From Ashinkailepas kermadecensis (taxonomy: Eukaryota > Arthropoda > Thecostraca > Neolepadidae), in the NCBI GenBank assembly GCA_034440615.1, contig JAOTOM010005056.1:586001-650000 (forward strand): 64,000 nt of DNA, given 5' to 3'. A program made the position numbers and the translations under genes. Below, piece by piece: positions 35,985 through 48,650 of the stretch. Position 1 is the stretch's first letter. Each line of letters opens with the position of its first letter. The notes under the pieces were generated by a model, which made no database searches, was not told the DNA's origin, and saw only the letters and a list, made by a program, of their open reading frames with translations.

Positions 35985-37300
35985 CATCCTTCGCAATCCT
36001 GGGGGTCTCCTTTGGAATCCTGGGGCCTCCTTTGCAATCATGGGGGCCTCCTTTGCAATCCTGGAGTCCTTTGCAATCCTGGGGGCCTCCTTTGCAATCC
36101 TGGGGGCCTCCTTTGTAATCCTGGGGGCCTCCATCGCAATCCTGGGGGCCTCCTTTGCAATCCTGGGGGCCTCCTTTGCAATCCTGGGGCTCCTTTGCAA
36201 TCCTGGGGGCCTCCTTTGCAATCCTGGGGCCTCCATCGCAATCCTGGGGGCCTCCTTTGCAATCATGGAGCCTCCTTTGCAATCCTGGGGGCCTCCTTCA
36301 TTACAAAGGAGGCCCCCAGGATGGTAAAGGAGGCCCCCAGGATTGCAAAGGAGGCCCTCAGGATTGCAAAGGAGGCCCCAGGATTGCAAAGGAGGCCCAC
36401 AGGATTGCAAAGGAGGCCCCCAGGATTGCAAAGGAGGCCCCTGTGATTACAAAGGAGGCCCCCATGATTGCAATAGGAGGCCCCCAGAATTGCAAAGGAG
36501 GCCCCCATGATTGCAAAGGAGGCCCCAGGATTGCAAAGGAGGCCCCCAGGATTGCAATGGAGGCCCCAAGGATTGCAAAAGACTCCAGGATTGCAAAGGA
36601 GGCCCTCATGATTGCAAAGGAAGCCCTCGTGATTGCAAAGGAGGCCCCCAGGATTGCAAAGGAGGCCCCAATGATTGCAAAGGACTCCAGTATTGCAAAG
36701 GAGGCCCCCCATGATTGCAAAGGAGGCCCCCAGGATCGAAAAGGAGGCCTCCAGGATTGCAAAGGAGGCCCCCAGGATTGCAAAGGAGGCTCCCGTGAAT
36801 ACAATCATGAGGCCCCCATGATTGCAAAGGAGGCCCCCAGGATTGCAAAGGCCCACAGGATTACAAAGGAGGCCCCCAGGATTGCAAAGGAGGCCCACAG
36901 GATTGTCAAGGAGGCCTCCAGGATTGCAAAGGAGGCCCACAGGATTATCAAGGAGGCCCCCAGGATCGCAAAGGAGGCCCACATGATTGCAAAGGAGGCC
37001 CCAGGATTTCAAAGGAGACCCCCAGGATCGCAAAGGAGGCCTCCAGTATTGCAATGGAAGCCCCCAGGATTGCAAAGGAGGCTCCCGTGATTACAAAGGA
37101 GACCCCATGATTGCAAAGAAGGCCCCCAGGATTGCAAAGGAGGCCCACATGATTACAAAGGAGGCCCCCAGGATTGCAAAGGAGGCCCACATGATTGTCA
37201 AGGAGGCCTCCAGGATTGCAAAGGAGGCCCACAGGATTATCAAGGAGGCCCCCTGGATTGCAAAGGAGGCCTACAGGATTGTCAAGGAGGCTATCACATC
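35985..37300. repeat. 20-21-bp minisatellite that flips orientation once
   Basis: From about 35985 to 36300 the unit is GGGGGCCTCCTTTGCAATCCT on average. From about 36303 to 37300 it is the reverse complement (AGGAGGCCCCCAGGATTGCAA). The flip point at 36297-36306 is CTTCATTACAAAGG, so the first 300 bp can pair with the next 300. All frames crossing it (up to 311 codons) are repeat translations. The GGGGGCCTCC half is shared with the larger array at 55.1-57.4 kb. Confidence 0.9.
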
Positions 37301-37329
37301 AAATATATCACATCAAGACCTTTAAAAAA

Positions 37330-39385
37330 ATAGAACTCGATGTCCAAAAGTTCCCACCGAGACTCGATCGAATGGACCCCAGCACCGGAAAATTAAGAAC
37401 AGTTCCGGCAAAAATTACCCGGAGGGCTTTTATACTCCGAAAGGTGCCATCGGCTGAACAAAAAACTCCTTCGGTGGCCGCAGTTGCATATCAAAGGGGC
37501 AAATGCCCCCTCCCTCCTAAGAGGGATATGCTCCCAAGAATCGAGCCGAGGTCCCCAAAAGTCGCGCTGGGGCCACAAAAATTCGCGTCGGTCCACCAGA
37601 ATTCGCGTAGGGGCTACAAGTAAATGCGGCGGGCCCCAGAAAACTCGCTCCGAGGCCCGAACATCTGCAACAGGAACCGCCAAGATCGCGTTGGGGCCAC
37701 AGCTAAGTACAACGCGCCCCGCAAACTCGAACCGGTCCCACCAAATATCGCGCTCGGACCCATAATTCCCATCGGTAGTACCACAAATTTGGTCTGGGCA
37801 TCAAAAATTCACGTCGGGGCTGCCAACAATTGGCGTCTAGGGCTCCACATAAGCACCGTGTGACCCCCAAAGTCGCATCGGTATCCGAAAAAGAAAGCCG
37901 GAGCCCTCCAAAATAAGGAGGGATTGCAAAAAAAAAGTCCGGGTCAGGAAAATGGTTCTGGAGCACCGAACATATCATCAGATGCCCTGACAAATCGCGT
38001 ACGGCATCGAAAAACATATCGGAGCTCGAAGAAAATCGAGGTGAGATGGAAAAATATGGCGCCAGGGACTCGAAAAATCAGGCCGAGATTCGGAATTTAA
38101 AGAAAATTCAGAAGAGGTCCACAAAAATCGCGTTGACCCCAGATAACTGGCGTTGGGTCCCCGGAACCACGCGCCTGGGCGCGATAAGTTGCGCTAAGAC
38201 CCAGAAATATCGCACCGAAGACCCAAAATCGTACTGGGCCCCACAAATGTGCGTCAGAAGCCCCAAATAAACACAGCGTGACCCTAAGAGCACAACGGGG
38301 ACCGAACATGTAACTGGCCCTTCAAAGCGCAGTCTCGCAAAAAGCGACAGGGCCCTAAAACATGCGTTGCAGCCATAAATAAATATAGCGGGAACTCTTT
38401 AAAAAAAACACACAAAAACACCGGAAGCTCTCAAGGCACACAGGGGCCATGCGACCGCACAAGGGCCTGAAAAGAGGCTGGGGTCGCAAAAAGCAACATG
38501 GTCCCAGAACGAACAAAAAATACCGGGCACTAAATAAATACATTGAGATCATTGAAAGCGCCCCGACAACTAAGAAAAATCATCGGTGCACAAAGAAGCA
38601 ACAAACCCTAAAACGAGCAGGGGTTTCGAAAATCCATTGGGCCTCGAACAAAAGTGGATTGGAGCCCTAAGACACATCCGTAGACGAAGAAATACGAAAC
38701 GGGTCCAAAGAAGTACTCAGGCAGGGCCTCGGTTCGGTAGCCAACCTGGAAGCATGTTTAATCAAAGATATGAGGTGCATCAAAGCTCAGCGGGTATCCG
38801 CATTTCTTCATCATAAAATATGAGAAGTAGGGAACTAATGATCGAATTTAATTAATCGAATTTTCGCAGTGAACGCCCATACAAAGCATTTCATCACGTC
38901 AGATAAGGCGCAAGTCTATCATGTGGCAGCAATTAGCAAAGCGTAGGAGTCCCAGCAGAATCCGTAGCATCGCACGAAGTGTGGCGAATGCGCCGAATGC
39001 GCAAGATGGGTGTGCACATGCACTAACGTTGGCGTCGTGGCGACCGGGTACTATGAACTGGAATGTCTGAAATTGGTAAATTTTACATTTTAAAGTGATC
39101 TGTGTAGGTGTAATTTCAGCAGTGCAAGGTGACTTATCAAGGGATACCAAAAGAATACATTCGAACAGGATGGGGGAGGCAGGGTTGAAATCCGACGAAT
39201 CAGAAACGATAGTGGTAGATTAGGCTCCTCGACAGGATAATTTAGTTGGTCACTAATTATTTTATATAAAAAGGTCCCCTTTGACAAAATAGTGGTCGAA
39301 ATCGGAAGACTTTTTATTGAGTAGGTGGACCCCTCCAAATACGTTTGCCCCCCTCCCCTTGACGCAAATATAGGTACGTCACTGG
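37330..39385 (-). mobile_element. Family B element: degenerate array plus terminal tail
   Basis: The element end is at 39385, where the minus strand reads CCAGTGACGTACCTATATTT. From there toward lower coordinates lies a tail of about 500 bp (39385-38880) shared with 17340-17848 and, split in two, with 50215-50510 and 51343-51560. Next comes a stretch with GCCTCGGTTCGGTAGCC (about 38730) and a degenerate G/C-rich array (38700-37330) shared with 9116-10370 and with 50511-52960. The other terminus is not identified and may lie within or beyond the minisatellite at 35985-37300. No coding capacity is seen. Confidence 0.65.
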
Positions 39386-39690
39386 CACTGGCGGATCCAG
39401 GGGGCGGGGGCCATTCCGGCCATGCCTCCCCCCAAGCGCTTCAAAGGGGGGGGGCATAGTGTCTTTTGCCCCCCCCCCCAAACCAATAAAAGTAAACTAA
39501 ATTAAAATGCAGTAACCTTTGCTGAGGTTAAAAAATAGCTTTCCGGGTGAAATAATCTCCAATTTTAAAGGTATTTTGTTATGATTGTTTGGAAGTCCAA
39601 TATGGTAGCATAGTAGATTTTGACGCATCGAGGGTTCTATGCTGTTGAAGTTCTGCTTACAGCAAGAGATGACGAAATCAGCAGTTTCAT
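39386..39690 (+). mobile_element. Family A element, left-end copy
   Basis: This begins CACTGGCGGATCCAG and follows the 10676-10982 element through TTTTAAAGGTATTTTG. It then continues beyond the part kept there, with GGGTTCTATGCTGTTGAAG. It directly abuts the family B end. Confidence 0.7.
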
Positions 39691-39879
39691 TATGCCTTCG
39701 TCAGATAGGTTCATGAAGTTTGTTTAGCCAGTAACGGGCAAGCGGACCCAGTGAGCCAGATTTCGAAAGCGGAATTTGAACAGGATGTTTTGTGCGAGTG
39801 ACCAGTTGAGCCCAGTTGAGCAGCATGTTTCGTATGTTGGTGTTGGGGTTGCTAAGATGAAGAGACAGGCTACATTCAC

Positions 39880-40160
39880 TAGCGGATCCAGGGAGGGGCC
39901 ATTCCGGCCATGGCTCCCCCGAAGCGCTTAAAAGGGTCTTTTGGCCCACCGAAACCAACAGAAGTAAACTGAATGAAAATGCAGTAACCTTTGCGGAGGT
40001 TAAAAAATATCGTCTGGATGAAAGTATCTCCAATTTTAAAGGTATTTTTATAATTGTTTGGAAGCCAATTTGGTAGCATAGTACATTCTGACACGCATCG
40101 AGGGTTCTATGCTGTTCAAGTTCTGCTTACAGCAAGAGTTGACAAAATCGGATCTGCCAG
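39880..40160 (+). mobile_element. Family A element, second copy
   Basis: This starts CACTAGCGGATCCAG and ends GATCTGCCAGTG, so both ends are present with one or two changes each. The interior matches 39386-39678 including GGGTTCTATGCTGTTCAAG. No clear 8-bp target duplication is seen. Confidence 0.65.
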
Positions 40161-40517
40161 TGTGTATACGTGCACGAACGTTGACGTGGTACAAGACGTT
40201 GAACGTGAACATGAACGTTTTGGTAAACAAGAACACAAATCTCGTAACTTAGAAGCGGTGGAGGTAGGCTGGGGCCCCTACACAGGAAATTATGTTGTCA
40301 TTAATTATTATTGTAAAAAATGGGTCCATTTGACAAATAGTGGTAGAAATCCGATGCTTTTAACCAAAACACGTGGGAGAATGGGCACCCTCCAAATCCC
40401 TTCGACCCCTCCTCTGATGCAATTCCTAAGTACGCCACTGGGGGGAAGGGGGGGGGGGGGGCTGACGCCGAAAACCGAAAGTTGGCCCCCCAAACCGGTG
40501 GGCTAGATCCGCCAGTG
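40161..40517. mobile_element. Family B fragment and family A right end, nested
   Basis: 40161-40440 contains family B tail sequence ending TAAGTACGCCACTG. 40441-40517 is the right end of a family A element, ending CTAGATCCGCCAGTG. The pieces look like elements inserted into one another. Confidence 0.55.
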
Positions 40518-40757
40518 CGTTTGCTTATTTATACCCTGGTATGGCTCAGTTCTCAGCGGAAAAAAAAGATTCTTGCTATTGCGCTTTGCGTAAATGATGC
40601 ACCATGCCAAGAACAAACAAGAAATCAATATGAAGCCATGTTCCCCATTCTGGAACCATACTAAGAGCCTAAAAAAGCAATAGGAGGCCCCCTTTCGGGA
40701 GCAGGAGGCCCCCTATCAATATTTCCCCCCTTGAAGAATTTCGTGGCGACGCCACTG
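40518..40757 (-). mobile_element. Family C end, opposite orientation to 49210
   Basis: Read on the minus strand from 40757 the end is CAGTGGCGTCGCCACGAAAT. About 240 bp then match the plus strand from 49210, with landmarks GGGGGCCTCCTGCTCCCGAA-like, CTTGGCATGGTGCATCATTT and CCAGGGTATAAATAAG. A family A end interrupts it at 40518. Confidence 0.75.
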
Positions 40758-41239
40758 GATGGAGCAGCACTGTGAAGGACATTACATATGGTTCAAAGGA
40801 CTTCTTTCTGTTTACATTAACAATGCAGGTAATGAAGTAACACTTTCATTAATTGACTTCTATAGTGTCCTGAGTGAGCAGTAGAATCGAGATGGGTTCT
40901 TGTGATATACGTTATAGAAGAAAGGTTATGATGGAGCTCTTAGACTCCAGTGGGAATGGTATGGATTCACTCATTAGTGAATCCATACGATAACCTAATA
41001 ACCATAACAAACATAAACTAATCTAGCATATCCTAACCACCCTTTGAAGACAAAAATATTAGTAAACAATTTTAAGCAATATATTCTCTGAAAATTTTAT
41101 AAATTAGAAAACCGAACCAAACCTAGCCTAACCTAACGTCAGCTGCTTTTGAAGGAAAAATTCCCGATTTTTTGAAATTTTTCCAAATTTCTGAAAAATG
41201 TTCCTACAAAAAAAAACTAAACTAGCCTAACCTAACTAA

Positions 41240-41975
41240 TCCGGTATTATTGTGCTTTAAGGTGGTAACAAGACAAGTTTTTGCACACATTTGTTTTCAC
41301 AAAGCAAACAAATGGGTTAGGTTTAGTTAGGTTAGGTTAGTTTAGGCTTTTTAAGTTCGAAAATTTGTCAAATTGTTCGTCCGATTTTAAACAAAAATGC
41401 GATTGCACAGAAAATAAGTGGTCCCATCATCTTAGTCACCCTCATGAACATGGTATTCTGAAGAAAAATTATAAAACATTAATAAAAACCCCTTAAATTG
41501 CAAATTAACAAATATTTTTTTTCTTCAAGAGCAACTCATGTTAGGTTAGGTTAGGCTGGGTTAGGTTTTTAAATTTTGAAAATCTTTTTTTTTTAAATGC
41601 TTAAACTTTTCCTAATTTTATTTTTTGATTTTATTTTCTCCAAAGGGTGGTTAGGCTAGGATAGGTTAGGTTATGCTGAATTTGTATTGTATTTGTATAC
41701 ATTTCTTTTATGCTATGTTACCTAACTCAAAGCCCATTTTTTGGTGTTATTTTGCCCACAACCTGAAAAGTAAGCATTTGCCCAGAAAAATGAGTGGTCC
41801 CACCATCTTAGTCACCTTCATAAACATTGCATTCGAATGATAAATTCCAAGAATTCATAAAACATCTTAAAGCACAAATTTACTACCAAAACTAACCTAT
41901 TCGTTTGCTCTATGGAGGAAAATGTCTGTAAAAACTTGTCTTGTTACCACCTTAAAGTACAATAATACTCAAATA
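41240..41975. repeat. Fold-back repeat of the TTAGG-associated family
   Basis: The left end has GTGCTTTAAGGTGGTAACAA then GACAAGTTTTT. The right end (about 41930-41970) is its inverse. Inside are two direct copies of the family motif (about 41395 and 41765) and GGTTAGG words at about 41310-41345 and 41540-41670. The 0-2 kb region holds the same family (for example GACAAGTTC at about 170). Confidence 0.75.
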
Positions 41976-41979
41976 TGGT

Positions 41980-43860
41980 AGGTAGGTAGGTAGGTATCTG
42001 GCATTAATATAGAAACACCGTACAGAAATTAAAAAAAGGCATGGACTGGACTTGTTGAACCTTACCTGCAAACTTATTCCTCCATTGTTTCTTTGGGAAT
42101 TAAATATCAGCAAGTTATTAACTGCTTAAAATCACACCAATCTGCAGGCACATCGGGTGTGAAGTATAAAAAATGAAGCAGCGCGACGTCATATGAGTTT
42201 GGCCACCGGATTAAACATCGCGCGCAATTGCACGACAAATGTCTCACCTCCGTCATATTTGTCGAAAACAATCGCTAGTTTGAGATTCTAGAATTTTGTA
42301 CTTTGACTTTTTATCTTTCGATGCTACGGTTTTGGATGTTCTGGAGAACAGACATCACGACCGGTGGCCGCTATACCCAATTCTATTTTTCAAGGAGGGA
42401 GACAGGAAATTTGCAACTTCAAACACATCATTACTATATTGCTGCTAATTACTGGTTATTGTTGGGTGGTATTGTCTTTCCTCACTCAAACGCATCAATG
42501 AAAGCATTCCCGGACTATGCCTAGCTGCGCCAGCATGCAAAATACAAAGACAGGGTAGGCCTCCATTTTGTCGATAAAAAATCATGTAACGTGCAAAACT
42601 ATATGGGCAATGCATACACTTCGTATCTTTCATGCGCAGCACCGCCCCCACGCAAACTACAAATCATTTTGTGGAGGAGCAAAGTAAAATTAAAACCATT
42701 TAGACATCAGGGAGATGTCCCCATCCCAGCCTCCGCCTTCAGCACCTAAAATATCACAAACTATAACGTAAAATTCCCTTAACGTAAATGTTCACCTGCC
42801 TGCACCTTGATCGCAAACACTCGCTATTATAGACAGGCATGTAACGTACTCGCTTTAAAGGCGGCGCAAATGACCTTCATGGTCCGGCACCCCTAAAAAA
42901 TCACTCTCCCCCCCCCCCATGCGCAGCGAAATTGAAACATGCCTGATGCTACCAATTTATGGAATAAATGAGGAAAAAGCTGTGACGTCACCAAGGCTTG
43001 AGGGGAACTTTGGTGTACCTTTTAAGGTTTGCTTTGGAAGTCATGTGCGTCATAACTTAGTACCTATTGCTTTCTTTAGGAAAATAAATTATAATGCAGT
43101 GTCCGTGCAGCTTATTGCTGAGTTTTGTCTTTCATGGTATCATAAGCTGGCAGATTGGCTCACGCATGGCTCTCGTTGGTTCAGTTTGAGACTTGGTTTC
43201 CCCATATCAATATTGAATGCATGCACATTGTCACTGGGCATGTAGGTACCAAGGTAGGCACCAGGTAAATATCAAGCTGATAGTGTGATGAGTGGGCTAT
43301 TGAAGATAATTCTAGTTTGTATATCCACAATCTCAATGATAACTGTGATTGTTGTTCACTGGTTCACTCACTGGTATGCAAGTTTGACAATGACTGGAAA
43401 TTGAGAATGAAATGAACCTTGTTCAAGCTCCATATGCATGTGGTTTTGCCATTGGTGGTGTATACAAACCTCAGTATGACAATGGAATTGTTATTTTGTG
43501 GCTGAGCATATTTTTTGGGGGACAATCTGGTTTAAAATGCGTTAGCATCAGCCAATCTCAACATTTTATGATGTAAGTTGTCCTTCCACAGGGGCGGGGA
43601 ATCAAGCTATTTTGTTATTTTTGCACACAATTTGAATTTGGAGCAAAAGGTGGAGAGTCAACCCACTATCTAATCCAAATCTGTTCTTTTCAGTACAAAA
43701 TGTGCTGTTTAACATCAACTACGTTTTCTATGTACCTAGCATGGTGTTTTGTTTTCCTTTAACTTTTTTATCAGCATAAAAATAGCATAGGTTATTGGGG
43801 GGGGGCCCAAATCAACATTGGGGAAGGGGGCCAAGATCAACATTGGTGGGGCCATGTCCG
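41980..43860. other. No recognisable gene
   Basis: Frames at 42303-42524 and 42919-43245 have no recognisable domain. A short GTAGGTAGGTAGG run lies at about 41978-41996 and a C-run at 42908-42920. Confidence 0.35.
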
Positions 43861-43887
43861 CCACGAAAGGATACAAATCGGCGCCCC

Positions 43888-43981
43888 TGTGTGCATGTGC
43901 ATGTACATGTACATGTGCATGTGCATGTGCATGTACATATGCATATACATCTACATATACATATACATATACATATACATG

Positions 43982-44043
<62 letters not shown>

Positions 44044-44076
44044 GTTTGTATATATGTGTGTGTGTGTGTGTGTGTA
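43888..44076. repeat. CATGTG/CATATA, (TA)n and (TG)n compound microsatellite
   Basis: ATGTGCATGTACATG words run to about 43980, then TA to about 44041, then TATATGTG and TG. Frames crossing it, including the 240-codon one at 43795-44517, are not credible genes. Confidence 0.9.
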
Positions 44077-44823
44077 CATATATGCAATGTTCTTGATGTC
44101 CTTTTACTGATGTGTCATGGGAATCATCCCCTAGCGATTCGGCAAGCCCTGCCGGACAATGCGTCACTAGCAGGGGCAATTAATTTGGAGGTTGGTAGTT
44201 ACCCCCCCCAACAAAAAAATATGCGAATTTTAGCATTAGGCCTTCAGCGTTGCATGGCACACATTGAGTATAAAATGCGTTTTTTTCCGTCCTGGCCAAA
44301 CTGGGTCCCGCCGCCCTCGGTCAGCAGTCAGGTGGGCCAGCGAGAGCTCGCTGTTAGGCGATTCCAGGACAAATCACCAAGACATGTTCACCGCACCCTC
44401 TCTGATTTTGATCAAAAGTATGCATGTGGTGCTCTTTGGCCAGAAGACGATTCTGAGGTTTTCAGTGCTTTAGGTCTCGAGGGTCACGGGTTACAGATCA
44501 TTGAATGTTTGAGATGAAGAAAACAGCGCATATTGAAAACGGTTTTATAGTTTTTTTAACGGTAGCAATTAGAGTACCAAACTTGACACTATTTGAAAGA
44601 GGAAGACATGACCAATGCGCAAAGATAGGTGCGATTTTCTGAGGTCAACTTTAGGCTACGTGAACTCGGGACTTTTCATTCACATCGTGACCTTTTGAAA
44701 AATCTTATTTTGATTCTGTTGTCTGTCTTCACCACAAGCTTCCACATCAATTGTGTAACGGTTGGCGTCAGTATTTTTGGGGTAAAGCTGAACACATAAT
44801 GGGTTCCTGAGGTGAAATGTCAA

Positions 44824-45290
44824 GGGCTGACCTCACCTCCAGGTCATGTTATTGTGTGTGACCATGAACACAGCCGATATGGGTGCTGTTTCAAAGCTGT
44901 TCATCGCTCATAGGACACGATGGTGATATTGATAAGTACGTTGGAACGTACAGAGATTGCATCTGGGTCAGTGATCTGATCTCAATATAGTGTTTGGTGT
45001 GCATTGTATAATTTGACCAATATGTGTCTCATTTTAGAGCACGTTTCTCATCGACCGAAGTGGTCGCAAATGTAAGTGTATCAGAGGTCACAGAGGTGAC
45101 ACGTGGGTTTGTGACCTGACTTCGAAATGAAGTTTGTATGTGCATCATGGAAGGTATTTGGTATGTGTGTCATTGAATACACTTTGTTCAGAAAGCAGGA
45201 CAGTGCTAAAGCAGTGTCATGTGTGGTCACAGAGGTCAAATAGGTATGTACGTTTGCCTCATTTTGAAATTATGATTTGCATCAAATGAA
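44824..45290. repeat. Degenerate tandem repeat of about 139 bp
   Basis: A GGGT-(C/T)-(A/T)-GTGA-CTGA stretch followed by GTTTG and TGTGCAT recurs at 44965, 45104 and 45242, 138-139 bp apart. An earlier weaker copy lies near 44826. Units also share GGTCACAGAGGT words. It is very diverged and therefore old. Confidence 0.5.
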
Positions 45291-46069
45291 AAACCTCGTT
45301 CGCCTTGTGATTTAATTAGAATCCTTTCATTTTTTAAAGAGTTACTAAAAAAATCACACCGAATTTTAGTTACAAGCAAATTTAGCTAAAATCGAATCAT
45401 TAACACAACAGGTACATTTGTTCATCATGTGCCCGCTACTCGAAAGTTCAACACATCGCTATTCGAGGCAGAGACACGCATGTCATTTGCGGACGCGGCC
45501 CACACGTAGTCGATATCAGCAGATATGGCATACTCCCCTGCCATGCAGTGGCACAAAGCGAATAAATCTCTTTAGGACTCGTTATAGTTAATTCTACAAG
45601 TTAAACACATACTACAATGGCACAATATGACATATTCTTGGTTATTCTCTATATTAAGCCTCTCCATGCCCTGCACCAGACGCACTTCACCTTACCGAGA
45701 GGCACGTTTATCGGCCACGCTGAAAATGTCGGACGCTGAGACGAAAACAAAACTTAATCTTAATCTTAGCGCTAAGACGCGACTAACGGTTTTCAAAGAA
45801 TACTGAAGGGGTTAAGGTTCGCCCATCTAGTGGCCGTTGGAGGCTCGTTCGATATACCATACGTTTAGCCGACACACCAATGCCAGCACGCACATGTTTG
45901 CCTTGCGCGGTCGTCAAAACAAAATCCACTCGCATCCGGGACTCCAATCGTTCTGGTGGCTTCCAATATTTACAAAGTTATGATTGTTTTTATATTTTCC
46001 AGCGCAGCCATCCGAAAAGTAGAGGATTTTCTCCAGTTCTGAATGCAGCTGCCGTGTGCAGGGAGTCAA
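45291..46069. other. No recognisable gene
   Basis: No frame with a recognisable domain and no repeat structure seen. Confidence 0.35.
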
Positions 46070-46665
46070 TACAAACTGAAACGCTGCCACTGCAGCCGTG
46101 CAATGTGTTAGGGAGTCCGAGACTACACAACTGCAGCCGTGCAATGTGTTAGGGAGTCCGAGACTACACAACTGCAGCCGTGCAATGTGTTAGGGAGTCC
46201 GAGACTACACAACTGCAGTGGTGGAATGTGTTAGGGAGTCCGAGACTACACAACTGCAGCCGTGCAATGTATTAGGGAGTCCGAGACTACACAACTGCAG
46301 TGGTGGAATGTGTTAGGGAGTCCGAGACTACACAACTGCAGCCGTGCAATGTGTTAGGGAGTCCGAGACTACACAACTACAGCCGTGCAATGTGTTAGGG
46401 AGTCCGAGACTACACAACTGCAGCCGTGCAATGTATTAGGGAGTCCGAGACTACACAACTGCAGTGGTGGAATGTGTTAGGGAGTCCGAGACTACACAAC
46501 TGCAGCCGTGCAATGTGTTAGGGAGTCCGAGACTACACAACTGCAGCCGTGCAATGTGTTATGGAGTCCGAGACTATACAACTGCAATGGTGGAATGCGC
46601 TAGGGAGTCAGAGACTACAAAACTGCAGTGGTGGAATGCGCTAGGGAGTCAGAGACTACAAAACA
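46070..46665 (+). repeat. 41-bp satellite
   Basis: About fourteen units have the pattern GCCGTGCAATGTGTTAGGGA then GTCCGAGACTACACAACTGCA. The GTGGTGGAATG variant is interspersed at regular positions, which suggests amplification of multi-unit blocks. Confidence 0.95.
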
Positions 46666-47464
46666 TCTCTTGTATGAATCGCTGTTGCATAGCGCTAACG
46701 GATGAAAAATGCATTCGGAATTGTCCAATGACGCATTAATCCGCATCCTTGATGACAGATGATACAATTTCGGGAAAATCGCCGAGCACGACCGCCCCAA
46801 CGTCAGAGAGAGCTGTTCAAAGTGCTGCGAGTGTGCCCGGACGATAAAAGAGATAAAGTGTGACGCGCCAGAGCTGCGACACTGCATCACTTAGCGTGGA
46901 AACATGCTCGTTGGCCGGAAACTCATGAATCAACGTGCAACGATCAATATACCATACACAGACGCTATGAGTGTTTCGCCGTCGGCCAGGACACAATGGT
47001 GGGGACTTGAACTCGCAAAAGTTGAAGACCCAACGACAGAGCTGTAATTTACTTCCTAAAAAGCGGTGTACAGTTTGCGAAGATTGTCAAAAAGTAGTCA
47101 CGGTTGTACCGGCCATTTCGTGCCTTTCGCATATCGTACACCTCCCAGGGCACAGCCTACTAGTGTCGTCGGGTTCGAAAAATTATCCCACTTTCCTGTT
47201 CAATTCCTGTTCAGGGGGTGCGTGGCCGAGGCTTCTTCCGCCAACACCTCCGAAAGACGTCAAAGTGGTGACGACCGAGGGAAGATACCATACCGCCTTA
47301 CCCACGCGTCAACAAACCCCAGCGACAAGAAAAGACCACACAGTGACGAAATTCTACAAGGCATTGTACACCGTGATATCGTTAAAAATTCAAAATGTGA
47401 CCTCTGTGACTTTCATGACACGCCGACGGCCTTGCTGTTTTCTCCGAACAAAGTGCTCCCAAAC
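46666..47464. other. No confidently recognised gene
   Basis: Two overlapping plus frames (46971-47567 and 47066-47515) run into the 52-bp satellite. A KKRCTVCEDC segment near 47060 looks like a Cys knuckle but is isolated, so no call is made. Confidence 0.3.
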
Positions 47465-47880
47465 GACACCCATATGGAACACCTTCTACAATCCGTACCT
47501 CGAACTTCAGCATAAGGGCACCCATATGGAATACCTTCTACAATCCGTGCCTCGAACTTCAGCATAAGGGCACCCATATGGAATACCTCCTACAATCCGT
47601 GCCTCGAACTTGAGCATAAGGGCACCCATATGGAATACCTTCTACAATCCGTGCCTCGAACTTCAGCATAAGGGCACCCATATGGAATACCTTCTACAAT
47701 CCGTGCCTCGAACTTCAGCATAAGGGCACCCATATGGAATACCTTCTACAATCCGTGCCTCGAACTTCAGCATAAGGGCACCCATATGGAATACCTTCTA
47801 CAATCCGTGCCTCGAACTTCAGCATAAGGGCACCCATATGGAATAACTTCTACAATCCGTGCCTCGAACTTCAGCGTAAA
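47465..47880 (+). repeat. 52-bp satellite
   Basis: Eight units of 52 bp begin GCACCCATATGGAATACCTT and end CTTCAGCATAAGG. They are almost identical, so expansion is recent. Confidence 0.95.
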
Positions 47881-48414
47881 GGCAGGTCGCGCACCCACAT
47901 GTGACCACCGCAACCTCTGATGCAATTAAGTCTGATATAATCGTGATCTATCAACAAAGACCCTTAAAATGAGACCCATGCCGACCACTTCTACGATTCA
48001 CACAAATCCACCAAATCGAGGTTAGGTTGAGGACCCACATGTGACCGTTTTTACATCTGGTGTACGTGACAATATCATCATTGTGATTGATGGACAGGTA
48101 GTTTTTTAAGCATACATATTGGCTATGATCATTGTTGCGGACGCCGTGCTCAACCGCTCATAGTGGACTGTATATGTGGTTGGCGCCCTGCAGCATTGGG
48201 TAGAATGGCCAAGAGGCCTAAAGAGAATGGTATAGAAGAGAGCGCGAGGGAGAAATAAGCGGGAATACCATGTGAAAGGAATTTATTGGAATAACAATAG
48301 GAAAAGGAACAAATAATTACAATGTGAGAGGTCGGAAAGATGTGTGATGGGAGAATATAAAGAAATAATCGACGTAACCTAAATAAAGGTGGACGTAATA
48401 GAGGTTGTAGGTTA

Positions 48415-48650
48415 GAGCTCCCCAATTCAAGGGAGACAAAGGAACTCTCCAATTCAAGAGAGCAGTGGCCAAATCAAGAACACTCCAATTCAAGAGTGAA
48501 GGAACCCTCCAATTCAAGAGAGCTAGGACCTAGATAAGAGCACTCCAATTCAAGAGTGAAGGAACCCTCCAATTCAAGAGAGCTAGGACCTAGATAAGAG
48601 CACTCCAATTCAAGAGTGAAGGAACCCTCAAATTCAAGAGAGCAGTGGCA
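48415..48650 (+). repeat. 60-bp repeat built on CTCCAATTCAAGAG
   Basis: Three 60-bp units contain CACTCCAATTCAAGAGTG and CCTCCAATTCAAGAGAGC. Partial units precede them. CTCTTGAATTGG on the minus strand flanks each and can form small hairpins. Confidence 0.85.

Noticed and set aside
36155..37090. 311-codon frame with repeated KEAPRIAKEAP
   Set aside because: Translation of the GGAGGCCCCC minisatellite; the opposite strand is equally open.
43795..44517. 240-codon plus frame
   Set aside because: Its middle is translated microsatellite and the rest has no recognisable domain.
47066..47567. KKRCTVCEDC segment as a piggyBac-type zinc knuckle
   Set aside because: Only one Cys pair in a frame that then runs into the 52-bp satellite; no DDE segment upstream.
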